A stretch of 64,000 bases of DNA from Azolla pinnata. Lineage: Eukaryota; Streptophyta; Polypodiopsida; Salviniales; Salviniaceae. The translations under genes were made by a program, and so were the position numbers. The stretch spans positions 46,189 to 110,188 of the forward strand of contig JBBBWG010000448.1 in NCBI GenBank assembly GCA_037176905.1, read 5' to 3'. Shown here one piece after another: positions 10,523 through 22,500 of the stretch. The notes below the pieces were generated by a model, which was not told where the DNA came from, did no database searches, and was given only the letters and a program-made list of their open reading frames with translations. Each line of letters starts with the position of its first letter. Position 1 is the first letter of the stretch.

Positions 10523-13500
10523 TCCTTCTCTTTCTTCGCTCCGATCTTTCTTCCTTCTTCCCTTCCTCCATCCTTCTTCCTCGACGCCTCCATCATTTCC
10601 ACACCCGCTCCCTTCTTCTTCTTCTTCGTCTTCTTCTTGCTTTCCAAGCTCTTCAACACCATGGTTTTTGAATTTAATCGCAGAATGGAAAGAGTTTGTG
10701 TGCGGGGGGATCGCAGCTGCATTGGGAGAGGGCATGATGCACCCTGTCGACACTGTGAAGACTCGAATGCAGAGCGGAGGATCTTTCCTTTCCTCAGTCC
10801 AGGTATTCGTCATTCTTCATGATCCCTTATTTTTGTCTTCATTCGTCACTCCTCCTCTGATCAGGGTCCCTATTCGAGCGATGAAGGAGACACTTTTGCT
10901 AACACTCTTGATGAGTTCCTTCTCAATGACTTTCTTTATTGGAGCAGTGCCGATGTTAGCACCAAATCTGAACCATTCCTTTTTAGCTGAGCTTTTCATA
11001 GAAGAAATATAAATGGCTTCTGCCAATCCAGTTGCCGACATCTCAGAGTTCCTCTCAAATATGATTCTTTGCGAAATGTCTGTCTTTTGGTACAGCTCCT
11101 GACCGTGATTCTTGAAGAAATGTGTGGCCTTTCCATTCTACTACCCAGCCGCTTTTTTACGCAATTCGCAGTCTTTTATTTCATCGATCGTTTCTAAAAG
11201 TTATTCTTCTCTGAGAGATGCACGGAGCTCGATTCCTGTCACATATCAGAAACGATTCTTCTTATTTGATAAGCATCTGTTTGTCTGACATCTTTTACTC
11301 ACGCATTTATGAGTAGTTTCTGAAGCGACTTTCATTTTTGTTTCTGAGAAATAAATGTGTGAACTTCTCATTTTCTGCAATGTATGTGAGCAGTCGCTGA
11401 TGATCATGTTCGTTGGGAAATGCTTGGATTAAGTTTCTATTGTGGCATTTGATAGCTCACAATATTCTTTTTTTCCTGTGAAATTAGTGGGTTTTAGTGA
11501 ATCATTGATTAGGTTCCCGAGTAATCCTTAACCAGGTCATTCGAAAAGTTTTGCTGCTTTTTGCTTCAGGCTTCATGCTTGTGAATAGTTCCTGGTCATT
11601 TCTTTATGAGCTCGAAAGGGTTTTGCTGCGATTCATCTATAGTTCGAGATTCTTAACTAGTGATACGATTGCTCAAGGAGGGGCTCTTTCAATGAGAAAT
11701 ATGTGCCTTTTGCTTCGGTCATTTTGTTTATGAGCTGTTTCACTGACCTTGACTGCCACATTCAAAATATTCTCATCGGCTTTCTTTGTGTAATGAATCC
11801 CGTTTGCGTCAATTCTGGTTCTGACAGGCTAAAAAATATATACCTTTGCATCCCACTTACGTTTAAACATAATTGATTCGAATTCTTTTGTCATTATGGA
11901 TAATCATATGTCTTCTCACATTTCATTGGTCAATTATTGTGCCCGAAGGTGTCACTTTTTTGTTCTTGCCTGATAAGAATGTTTGGACTTTCCAGGAAAG
12001 CACAAAATTTGGCGAAGTTCTTAAAGTTATCCTGAAGAAGGATGGAGTGAAAGGTAAACCATTACGAAACCTTCATGACCCATGCATAGAGGTTCTTCTT
12101 GCCTATAGAAGAAAAGTATTTTGTCCATTGGCTATATATCATACTTGGTTCCAGGTCTTGGGCTTGTTCTGAGATGGAATGCGCATGCTCATCCTGATTG
12201 TCGATATTTGGATAAATTTGATCGATTTACTTATATTCTAGTTTAGCAAATCCCCAAAACCCTTGGGTCGCTTATTAATTACTCCCTATGGATAATCCAC
12301 GTGAATAACTAGGACATATACATGGAAATTTATGTCTGTTAATGCGTATTTATAGTAAATAGGTATAAACCTGAAGCAAGGACAAGAAACAAGTAAACTA
12401 GGGCTAGAGTGTCGTATACAACTTTGGCCCTATAGTAATGTGATAGTTCTTTTTTGTTTTACTTGTAGGTTTGTATCGAGGCATTGCTGCAGGAGTAACG
12501 GGATCCTTTGCTACTGGGGCAACGTATTTTGGTTTGATTGAGATCACAAGAAAGTGGATAAGTGAGAAACATCCGACTCTTGACGGGCCTGTATCACATT
12601 TCTGTGCTGGTGCCCTTGGTAAGCCTTCAACTGTCAAGATTGGTGCATGTCTGGATAATGTAATGTTCATCACGACCACGATATGATATATTTAAATAGC
12701 TGTATCATTCATGCCAAATTCCATGATAATGATGAGGAATGGGAGACTTTTGTCAGTGCTTTCAATCTGATGTATAAAGCCTTCCTATCCTAAATGTAGT
12801 GCTGGGTTTCTGTGGCCAGAGACAATCTTTTCAAAAGGAGCTGAACATTTCCAACTAATAGTTGACATATATGTGGACATTGTGGGGCCCCGAGACTATT
12901 AGGTTTTAATGATTAAAACGTTTCGTACTTGCCCATGAACTCTCAGGAAAGTACTTCTGACTAGTTTCGAATCACACATCTGAGAGGTTATTGAGATGAG
13001 GTATCTGACCCTTAAAATGAATAGTTTTTTTTGAGCATTTCAACTGTTGAGAAGCTTTGACCGTCGGATTCATTAGATTTATTATTTCTGTTCCCTTATG
13101 AACTTTGGAAAACACTGAAAGGTCATCATAGTTCAAAGGTTTCCTTGTCAAGAGTCCGTCCACTGAAATCATGCTGGAATCAGAATGTCACGTTAAATTT
13201 CAAGTTGGAGTTACAAAGTTTCAAGCGAGATATATAAATATCTAGGAATAGTCTCTGATATCAAGTACGTATGATTTGCTGAACTCAAGGATTTAATACT
13301 TCAAAGCAAGCACAGTTTTTATATCCTTCCAGTTGGCCTCATTTATGGAGCTTCCTATCATGTTCTAGGTCTTACATATACACAAACGTTATGCTTTGAC
13401 ACCCGAAGACAGTGTGAAGCTTTGTTGGGCCATGATTTGGGTTTGCTGGCTTTTCTATGCAGGAGACACAATTGGATCTGTTATTTATGTTCCCTGTGAG

Positions 13501-14852
13501 GTCATCAAGCAAAGAATGCAGATTCAGGGTGTTGAGAGTAATTGGGTGGCTAAGAACTCTCAAGTAGGATCCTCCAAGGTTATTGAAGCTCAGTATTATC
13601 GAAGGTTCTCTCATGCAGCAATCTCCATCGTTCAGCAAGAGGGTTTGAGAGGTTTATTTACAGGGTAAGCCAACCTGCTTGAGTTACGGGTTCAGTTTCC
13701 CTTTCCAGCATTTGGGCAATGAAATGTCAGGTGTATTTCGTTGTTTCTTTTTGTAATAAAGCGTAAACTGTCTGTGTCATGCTTGTTTTAATAAAATTTG
13801 TAATCTTGAATTGGAATATTCAAATATTATACTAAATTGGCGTATATCTTCCAAGAACCTGTAAAATTGAGCTGAATTTACATCGTGGTAGGTTTGCATC
13901 GACACTTGGGAGGGATGTTCCATTTGCTGGCTTGATGGTAAGCGTGTTCTATTCAGATTTTTTGAAAGTTCAAATATCTGAATGTTGTGTTTGGTCCTTG
14001 GAAGATTTTGCTGATGAGGCTCATTTGGACATTTTTTTAACTTCAAACAGATTGTATTCTATGAAGGCCTTGCACATGTTGTTAAATCTGGTAAAGGTCC
14101 AACAAATGCAAAGGAATTTGCCATTACCGGTATCGAGGATCTGGTGATGGGGGGTGCTGCAGGAGGTATATTTTAATTCGCTGGTGTATACTAAACATTT
14201 TACCTGAAGTGATTAAATAATGAATGGGAATTTGTGAGCTGTAGGTCTAGCTGCTTTTCTGACAACTCCTCTTGACGTGATAAAGACGAGGCTCCAAGTA
14301 CAAGGGTCTACAAAGCAGTAATATTTTCTCCAATTAACACTTGAATGTGCTAAACTCTTATTAAAAATCATTTAGTTGTGTTGCCGTGTTTGAGAGCACT
14401 AGAATACTCAGCTCATCTTCCAAACGAGTATCTGATAATGCGATCATTTTGTATGTAATTCTGGTTATGCATTGTTACTTTGTTTGATTCATGTTGTACT
14501 ATTTCAATATCTTAAGTTACTAGTTAGAACTATGTGAAAGATTTTATAATCCGAGACTTCTGCAGGGTAGAGCTTGACAAGCTTTTCCATTGTGCATCTA
14601 TAAGAATAGAAGAATAAGTTTCTTTTTATTCTTGCTAGGTACAAAGGATGGAAAGATGCATTTCAGAGAATATGGAGAACTGAGGGATTTCATGGGTTCT
14701 GGAAAGGTAGTTTTCCTCGTGTGATGTGGTACGTACCAGCATCTGCATTGACTTTCATGGCATGGCAAGCGCTCCGGAATGTTTTAATCAAGCCAGAAAG
14801 GCAGCAAGTCAATGCTAATCTCTCGGGCCTTAAAGAAGTTCCTACCCTATAG
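10402..14852 (+). CDS. Mitochondrial substrate carrier family protein (SLC25-type, At1g74240-like)
   Basis: Six-helix solute carrier of the mitochondrial inner membrane; the substrate cannot be told from sequence alone. Nine exons: 10402-10456, 10684-10802, 11996-12053, 12469-12618, 13463-13664, 13892-13937, 14051-14165, 14245-14317 and 14639-14852. All borders are GT-AG and the total is exactly 344 codons including stop (343 aa). The three signature motifs of the tripartite fold are present: PVDTVKTR in repeat 1, PCEVIKQR in repeat 2 and PLDVIKTR in repeat 3. Conserved carrier stretches such as GMMHPVDT, GVTGSFATGATYFG, GRDVPFAGLM and PRVMWYVPASALTFMAW support an E-type plant carrier close to Arabidopsis At1g74240 (recalled, not searched). 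The N terminus before the first helix is short (about 18 residues). Intron 1 opens with a long CT run, and a TTTAGGG minisatellite lies just upstream. Confidence 0.88.
10474..10519. repeat. (CT)n microsatellite in carrier intron 1
   Basis: An uninterrupted CT dinucleotide run of about 46 bp starts 18 bp after the first donor site of the mitochondrial carrier gene. Further TTC-rich sequence follows to about 10640. Confidence 0.95.
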
Positions 14853-16046
14853 AGATCATGGAGAAGGCTTATTGTTATATCTTTACCCGATTGAAAATCT
14901 TGTTGGAGGGAAGAGAGGGCGAGAGAAAAACTTCGGCTGATCTTTCCTTTATTCTTTTTCTGTGAAGAAACAGAATTTATACCCCAGCATGTACAGCAAT
15001 TGTTCGGTTGATTTTGGCAGGCAAAGATTTGTAGGGCAGTTTTTTTATAGTGCCCAACTCATTTCTATCTCAGTGAGGATATACCTTATATTCCAGCCAT
15101 ATAGCCTGTTTTGCCCATCAGCAAACACTAAGTAATCTAGCCTTTACTCTTAATTTTTACCATATGACAGGTTTTATGCCGATGATTTGTGGGGTAACCA
15201 AGCGATGATCACCTCTGATTTCAGCATGGCCAGTATATGTAATGATGATAAAGCTGGACGGACACTGTTAAGTTCATGAGTAGAGAACCTGCAGCTGGAT
15301 ACAATGAGGAAGTAGGTCTTTCAATGGTTGGAGAAATCCTTTGGAAAAAAGCTTTTTGTTGTTGTAATGCGTGGTGATTCATGATGCCATATATGTTTTA
15401 CATTGACAAACATTTGACATTGTTGCTGGCAATAAAAGCCATGGAATGCAATTGCGGATGCAATCGACATATCTTTCACCGCGATCTTCTTCTTAGCATG
15501 ATTGATTTCATGCTTTTTTCTCGTTGTGTTGGTGGATGCTTGAAGATGCATCCGGTTTTCGATTCGGGCAAAGCGCAATAGCTATCAACTCGCTGCACAA
15601 TGTGAAAGGCTAAAGTCGACGGTAGGTTCAACATCACAACGAATAGGAACATGCACAACCAGCTCATTGCTTCGACCACCGGGGGGTCTCTCATTCTTGC
15701 AAAAGACTAAAGAATGATCGAATCTCATCCCGAACGAATAGCAACATATTCAAGGATCGGGGAAAGATTCAGCTTGACTATACATGGGCCTGAATCAGAA
15801 TGAGAATCGTACATCCAAACAATGCACACCAGAACCGGAATCTGGCCATGCATCGCCTGAGATCAAAATCACTCAGTTGCCAGCTTCTAGTTGGACAAGG
15901 ATCGACCCATGGCAGTTTTCTCACGAGGTCAGTAAATATGTGGCAAGCTATGGATTACAAACGGGAGCTTCACATACATACATATGCACCTACACAATCA
16001 TTTCTATGACAATTGATCTTGGATGGCAAAGTCAGTTTGTTGGCTA

Positions 16047-16217
16047 TGTATGAATGTATGTATGAATGTATGAATGTATGAATGTATGAATGTATGTATG
16101 AATGTATGAATGTATGAATGTATGAATGTATGTATGTATGTATGAATGTATGTATGTATGTATGTATGTATGTATGTGTGTGTGTATGTATGTATGTATG
16201 TATGTATGTATGTGTGT
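16047..16217. repeat. ATGT/ATGA tetranucleotide array
   Basis: First half is alternating tgta and tgaa words (unit tgtatgaa), second half is almost pure tgta, then tgtg. It ends about 315 bp before the SAC start codon. Confidence 0.93.
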
Positions 16218-16240
16218 GTCTCCTCTCTATGCATGCATGT

Positions 16241-16273
16241 ACAGGTCATGGGTTCGACTCCCGCCTGCGACAC
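16241..16273 (+). other. tRNA 3'-half-like remnant with a perfect Pol III B-box word
   Basis: The word ggttcgactcc at 16251-16261 fits the B-box/T-arm consensus GGTTCGANTCC. It can form a GGG/CCC stem around a TTCGACT loop, followed by an acceptor-like ctgcgac and an a in the discriminator position. No matching 5' half or A box is seen upstream, where the ATGT repeat starts. It is therefore a truncated tRNA, a SINE remnant or coincidence, not a working tRNA. Confidence 0.35.
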
Positions 16274-16533
16274 TTCTTTGTTGATTCCTCATGTAGATTT
16301 TGATAAGGATTGATAACCCACAAGAAACCCATGAAGATGCTGCTTCTCCTTCTCCTCCTTTGCCCCTTTCCTCTCCAATTTCTTTGCCCCTCATCTACTC
16401 CGCGAGCAGTACCGGGACGTTTTGCTCTCCAGCCCTGCCGGCTTTTCTTGCCGCCAGCCTCTCACGAGTGATCGAGGAATTCAAGGAGGCAGATCTCGCC
16501 TTTTCCGATCCGCTGCTTCACACGCTCTAAGCT

Positions 16534-19500
16534 ATGCAACCGCCCAAGGGCGCTAGCCCCAAATCTAAAGACAACGAAGATGAAGGAGAAGAAGGAATGA
16601 GTCAAGAGATAGACGAGCAAAATCAAACCTTGGAGAAGTTCATGCTTTACGAAACAAGACAGGTTACATTCTTATTAGTTCTTGGATTCCATGGTTTCCG
16701 GATCAAATGTTGCGATTTGATTAGTTCATTTTAGGTGTTTTCTGCCAGCACATTTTCCTGGCATAGCTATTATTTTTATTAGTTTCACTCGCCAAATATT
16801 GACATTATGACTTTATCCACTAGAGGTTCTACTTGATTGGGAGTGACAAAAGCAAGAAATATTGGAGGGTCTTGAAAATAGATAGATCAGAGCCATTGGA
16901 ATTGAACTTGAGCGAAGACCCTGTTGTTTATACCGAACAAGAATGCACCGATCTGCGGGAACGAATTGGTGATGGCAACAAATCCACAGGCGGCCTCAAG
17001 TTTGTAACAAAAGCTTTTGGGATCGCAGGTTCGATGAAGATGATGTTTTATATTTGTTTTGTATGTATCAGCTATGCTAATTTTCTACTTTGTGTTCTTT
17101 TTGCTCCCTATCTTAAGTGTTGAGCTGGAATTGTGTGGGTGTGTTTGTGTTCAAGAAATACTAGTGATAGTGTTTATTAAGGTCGTGGGATCTTCCTCCA
17201 CAGTTCGTGTTGAAGTTTTGGATGCGTAAATTCTTCTTCTTGTTCCTTAATGCTTGAGCTGTGTCTTATAACATCGTCAATGTAATGTAGGTTGTGTCAG
17301 ATTTTTGGGATCCTACTATCTCATTCTTGTAACAAAGCGGCGGCAAATAGGAACCATTTGTGACCATGCAATATACGGCATTGAGGAGAGCCAGATCTAT
17401 ACAATTCCAGATTCTACTGTGCAAACAGAAGCGTCAAACTCCAAGGCTGAAATGAGGTTTGTATCGTTAAAATTTTTTGATGATAATTTTATTATTGTAA
17501 CTTGGATCAAGGTCGTTTCATTGTTAATAATCTTACTAGCGACAAAAGAAAGAAGAATATGTCTGTAAGACATAGTGCAATGACAAACATTGTGTTCGTC
17601 TGATTCCATCTCCCTGACAACACAATGGTGGATCCTTTCTTTCATAGATTGGAGGGAAGATCTCCTATCTCGATGCCCGATTTCTTAATCGATGTGAAAA
17701 AGTTCTAAACTGCCCTACTGCAGAGGCAGATAAGTAAAAGGCCTTATGGCGGAAGGCAGGATATGTAAAGGGCCTGTGTTCTGATGCTTGAGAAGAGTTC
17801 CTCACAGTGGGCCAGCTTCCTACCAACGAATATTATGAGTTTCATCTTCATTATATAATTTAACTCGATTTCTTTTCACTTTGGTCATGTTCATGTGAGT
17901 GCAATGCATGCCATAGTAAGAGTTGGAACAGGGATAATTCATATAGTATGCCAAGTGACTGGAGCTATGTTTGCATTTTCAACGTAGTTTCCAACCAACC
18001 TATTTAAATAATTGATTTATTTTATTTCCAAAGCTTCTAGCTATGGCCTTGGGCAACCCATTAAGAGTGTACATTTTCCCTAGCATGTACACCACGTTGA
18101 TTCCCATTGCATATCTACTAGGATGCCAAGGGTGTCTATTTGTTGCATGCGTCAGTCATGCTATGCAGTCTCAATGAGAGTCTCGAAACCCAGAAACCAA
18201 TAATAGATTCTCTTTTTATGGGCTTTTCTTTCCGTGGTAAGTGCTAAGAAGGTCAAAAATGTGACCCGAAGAAATGATCCCTTTCTTAAACCTAGTGGGA
18301 ACTGTTTCTCTCGGTTTTGTATTCTCAAAAATTAGGATCAAGGATTGAATGCTGAATGGGAAATCATGAATTTCTAATTTGTAGATATTTCACAGGGTAT
18401 TCTAAATATTGGTGTGGTCATTATGGGCATGCTTTATCCTAGTTTCATTAGCTATACACTCAGGTTCTGTGGTCTTCTAACAAAATGGTATAGATAATAC
18501 ATAAAATGCTGTAGGTGGGAAAAAAGGCAAGATTTAAACAACACAAGAGGGTAAGAATATATTAAATTAATATAACTAAATAAGCAAGATTGTCTAAGGT
18601 ACCAGAGCTTGTTAGCTAAGGAAATTCTGGGCTAAGATGGAAGAGACTGAAAAAGAATGATGTTTGACAGGTACAAGAAGTTGCTTTCGAGTGTGGACTT
18701 GACCAAGGATTTCTTTTTTAGCTGCACGTACCCGATTATGCAAAGCTTACAAAGGAATATGCTTGTTGATGAGGCTGAGAGGATGCCTTACGAAAACATG
18801 TTTGTTTGGAACTCTTTTTTAACACGAAATATACGTCAACGACTGAACAACAGCAGATGGACGATTGCTCTTGTGCATGGATCATTTGAGCAAGTGAGTG
18901 TATAATTCTTCCTTGCATTGTATTTGATGAATAGCCTTAAAATCAGTTTTTTCAGCATTCATTTCCTGCCATATTTGTCAATTCTTTTTGCACCAGTTTT
19001 TGAAAGCATATGCTCAACTTGACATTGGTAGCATATTCAAGCTCCATATTATAAGATGTGTATTGTGAAGACCTTCACTTGTAGACATTTCAGATAAGTA
19101 AATTCAACTTGGCATCTAGCCTAAAGAAGCATAATGAAGTGCAATTATGAAGAATTTATCACATCTACAGTTTCAAGACTCCCTGAAGGCATTTGTGTGT
19201 GTGCTAGTCTTTTTCTGCATGCTTTTGGATCTTGCATAAACGTTGATGCTAACAGAAAAATCTTCATGCAGTTCCACCTTTTGCAATTGATTGATGCATT
19301 TCGCTGTAAACTTGCTTTCAAGCGCATTTAAATGCCGAGAGTCTGTTTCAGTATGTATAAGCCCAAAATGGCTCCATCTAGCATGTTTTCTGCTGATTAA
19401 TAATGACCACATGGTCTTTGTATACCATGCTTGATTTAAAACTCTTTAATGTGCAGAGATCATATAGGCATTACTACATCGTATCCACTATATCTTATTA

Positions 19501-22500
19501 ATATGGATTGATATATCAAGACATCACTGAAACGTAAATTGATATGTCAAGTTGATGCTTAACAGAAAAGGTAATTGACCGACACATTTTTGCTGTAAAC
19601 ATGTTTTCAAGTGATTTTAAATGTTTGGAGTCTGTTTCAGTATTTAATAGGCCCAAAATAGCTCTGCCTAGCATTTATTCTTCTGATTAATGATGGAAAC
19701 ACATGGTCTTTTTATATCGTGCTTGATATAGAGCTCTTCTAATGTGCCGAGTTCATGTAGGCATTTCCACATCATATCCAGTATTTCTTATTAATGTAGG
19801 TTGATCTGTCAATAAAGCATTGGAATATCTTTCGATTTTTTCATCTAAAAAGTGTTGTCCCTGTATGTGCATTTCAACAGTGTCCTGGCTTGAAAGAGTG
19901 GCTTTTTTCGTGTACATTCAACAGCGCTATATTTTCTTATAGAAATGTGTGTTTCTATTGTCCAGGTGAAGATGTCCATATTTGGACGGGTTTTTTCTGT
20001 GACCCTTATTGCAAGAAGATCTCGTCACTTTGCAGGGACAAGGTAATTCAGACTTAATCGTTTGATTTTCTATATTTTATAAAAAATGCGATTTTTGTGC
20101 TCATGGTTTTCTTTGATGATGCAGATATCTCAAAAGAGGTGTTAATGACAAGGGGAGAGTAGCAAATGATGTAGAGACAGAACAAATCATATCAAAGGAA
20201 GAGGCCGGTGTGATTGGATGGGAGGTGTCATCTATTGTACAGATGAGAGGTTCTATTCCTCTTTTTTGGTCACAAGAAGCATCACGCCTCAGTCCAAAGC
20301 CAGACATTATATGTGAGTTCTGATTTTCCTTTGTTTCTTACAAGTAGATCTTAGATTAGTTATTGCAGATCTAAAATTGAGTGATATGATTGCAGTGCAA
20401 GTGAATGATCCAACATATCAGGCAACAAAGCTACATTTTGAAGATCTTGCAAAACGTTATGGAAATCCTATCATTGTCTTAAATCTTATAAAGGTGCTTT
20501 GACATGTGAATAAATGTACTTTCTTGCAACTACATTTTGCATGCAATCTTATGCAATTGGCTGCATATTTTCACTTTCGCTCCACCACTTAATTTTGTTT
20601 TACCACCAGACTGTTGAAAAGCGACCCCGTGAAATGATGCTGCGACGTGAATTTGCAACTGCTGTTGGCTATTTGAACCAGATCCTTGCACAAGGAGAGA
20701 GATTGCATTTCATTCATTGGGACTTCCATAAATTTGCGAAAAGGTATAGCAAGTCCAAAAATTTTACCTTTTTAAGATCATGCTTACAAAGACATTATGA
20801 GCTATTCTTTGATTTGCAGTAAGTCTGCAAATGTTTTAGCAGTGCTTGGGAGGGTTGCTAGCCAAGCACTTGATCTGACTGGATATTATTATACTGGAAG
20901 ACCCTCAGTTGTGAAGTTTCGCTCTCATCATATTAATGTGGATTTGGTCTCAAAGTAATGATCAATTTCTCACTCATTCTCTGAATGCATATCTTATTCC
21001 AAATATTCTCAAAACCAATGAATGATGAATCAATGCAATGAAATGCTGCACAATTTATTGTTATTCGGTATTGAGAGATGTGGATTTGGTCTCAAAGTAA
21101 TGATCAATTTCTCACTCATTCTCTGAATGCATATCTTATTCCAAATATTCTCAANNNNNNNNNNNNNNNNNNNNNNNNNNNNNNNNNNNNNNNNNNNNNN
21201 NNNNNNNNNNNNNNNNNNNNNNNNNNNNNNNNNNNNNNNNNNNNNNNNNNNNNNAACCAATGAATGACGAATCAATGCAATGAAATGCTGCACAATTTAT
21301 TGTTATTCGGTAAAAAGAGTGATAACAACAAAAATATACAATTATGTGGCTTAGTTTTATAATCTTAATATAGTTACGGGCATAACCATTTTGAACAAAT
21401 TTGGAAGTTTGCAATGGTAAGATAAATTGGGAACCCGTGGTGCTTGTGGGTGACTCTGGAGTTCTAGGATAACTGGTTTCTTATCCTTATATCCAATGAA
21501 ATTATCCCTTTAAAACGGTTTATCACTCTCTGCGTTCCCTCTTATCCTCCCTTTACATCCAGTAGAATTTGTCTTTAGATTTGTTTCGTAAAGCCATGGC
21601 TGTAAAACTCTAAATGTAAGGTGAAAGTCAACAAAAAATGCAGATATGTTCTTCATATTACAAGGTGGAAGGCCAGGTTCCTGTGAAAACGTGAATGAGG
21701 GGTATTTATTGTAGCATCTTGATCAATTAAACCTTGTTTTGAAATATTGCACTATCATAAAACTAAAGTGTTAATCTGAACTTTAGCTGACCATTCTAAA
21801 TTGATTGGGAGAACTCTGTTGCTTTTAATAGCAGACCCCATTGAAATAGCCAATAGATTCCCTTAGATTTTGTGTGGACTCTTTTCATGCTCAATTTTTT
21901 ATGGTATTATCATTAATATTGCCTTTCTCCATGCTCAACTCCCTGTTCAACACCGGTTCTTTGGCATTTGTTGCCTTTCTGTTTTGAATTCCAATCGTTG
22001 ATTTTAATTTCATGAAGTAAAGGTTTGTCCCCGCCGAATGCGACATCAGTAACACGACTTGGTATAGGAAAATTAAAATCTAATGGAAATGTGTTTACTG
22101 TATAATAATGCAAGGTAAAATAGTATGTAATTAGTTTTGGTGTAAATACCACTCACATAGTAAAACTATCAATCACACGGTATGTTTATTATCTATGCAC
22201 TTAAACTTCTCTGGTGAAAGCAGCTCTGAACACTTTTTTACTTAGGGTTTTCTAGTCGTTGAATGCATAAATACTAAAATAATGATATCTTAAAACGTCT
22301 TTCTTGATACATGGTGTTTGTATTGTGTTGACTGAATCTGCAGTATTTCTGATCGTCACACATAAAAATCACTAGGATTTTAAGATCATATTGCATGTGA
22401 AGTAAATAACTTTCCATCAGTCAATGTTTTCTGCAGTTCTGTTATAGACAAGGAGGTGCCAACACCAAAAGTTCTGTCACCTGCAAAAGGTTCAAAAGGA

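Larger units (their letters stand above)
14853..16533. other. Intergenic region between carrier and SAC genes
   Basis: Contains the carrier 3' UTR, then ordinary unique sequence without a recognised gene, the ATGT repeat at about 16047-16217 and a tRNA T-arm-like remnant at 16241-16273. The SAC 5' UTR probably starts after that. Confidence 0.5.
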
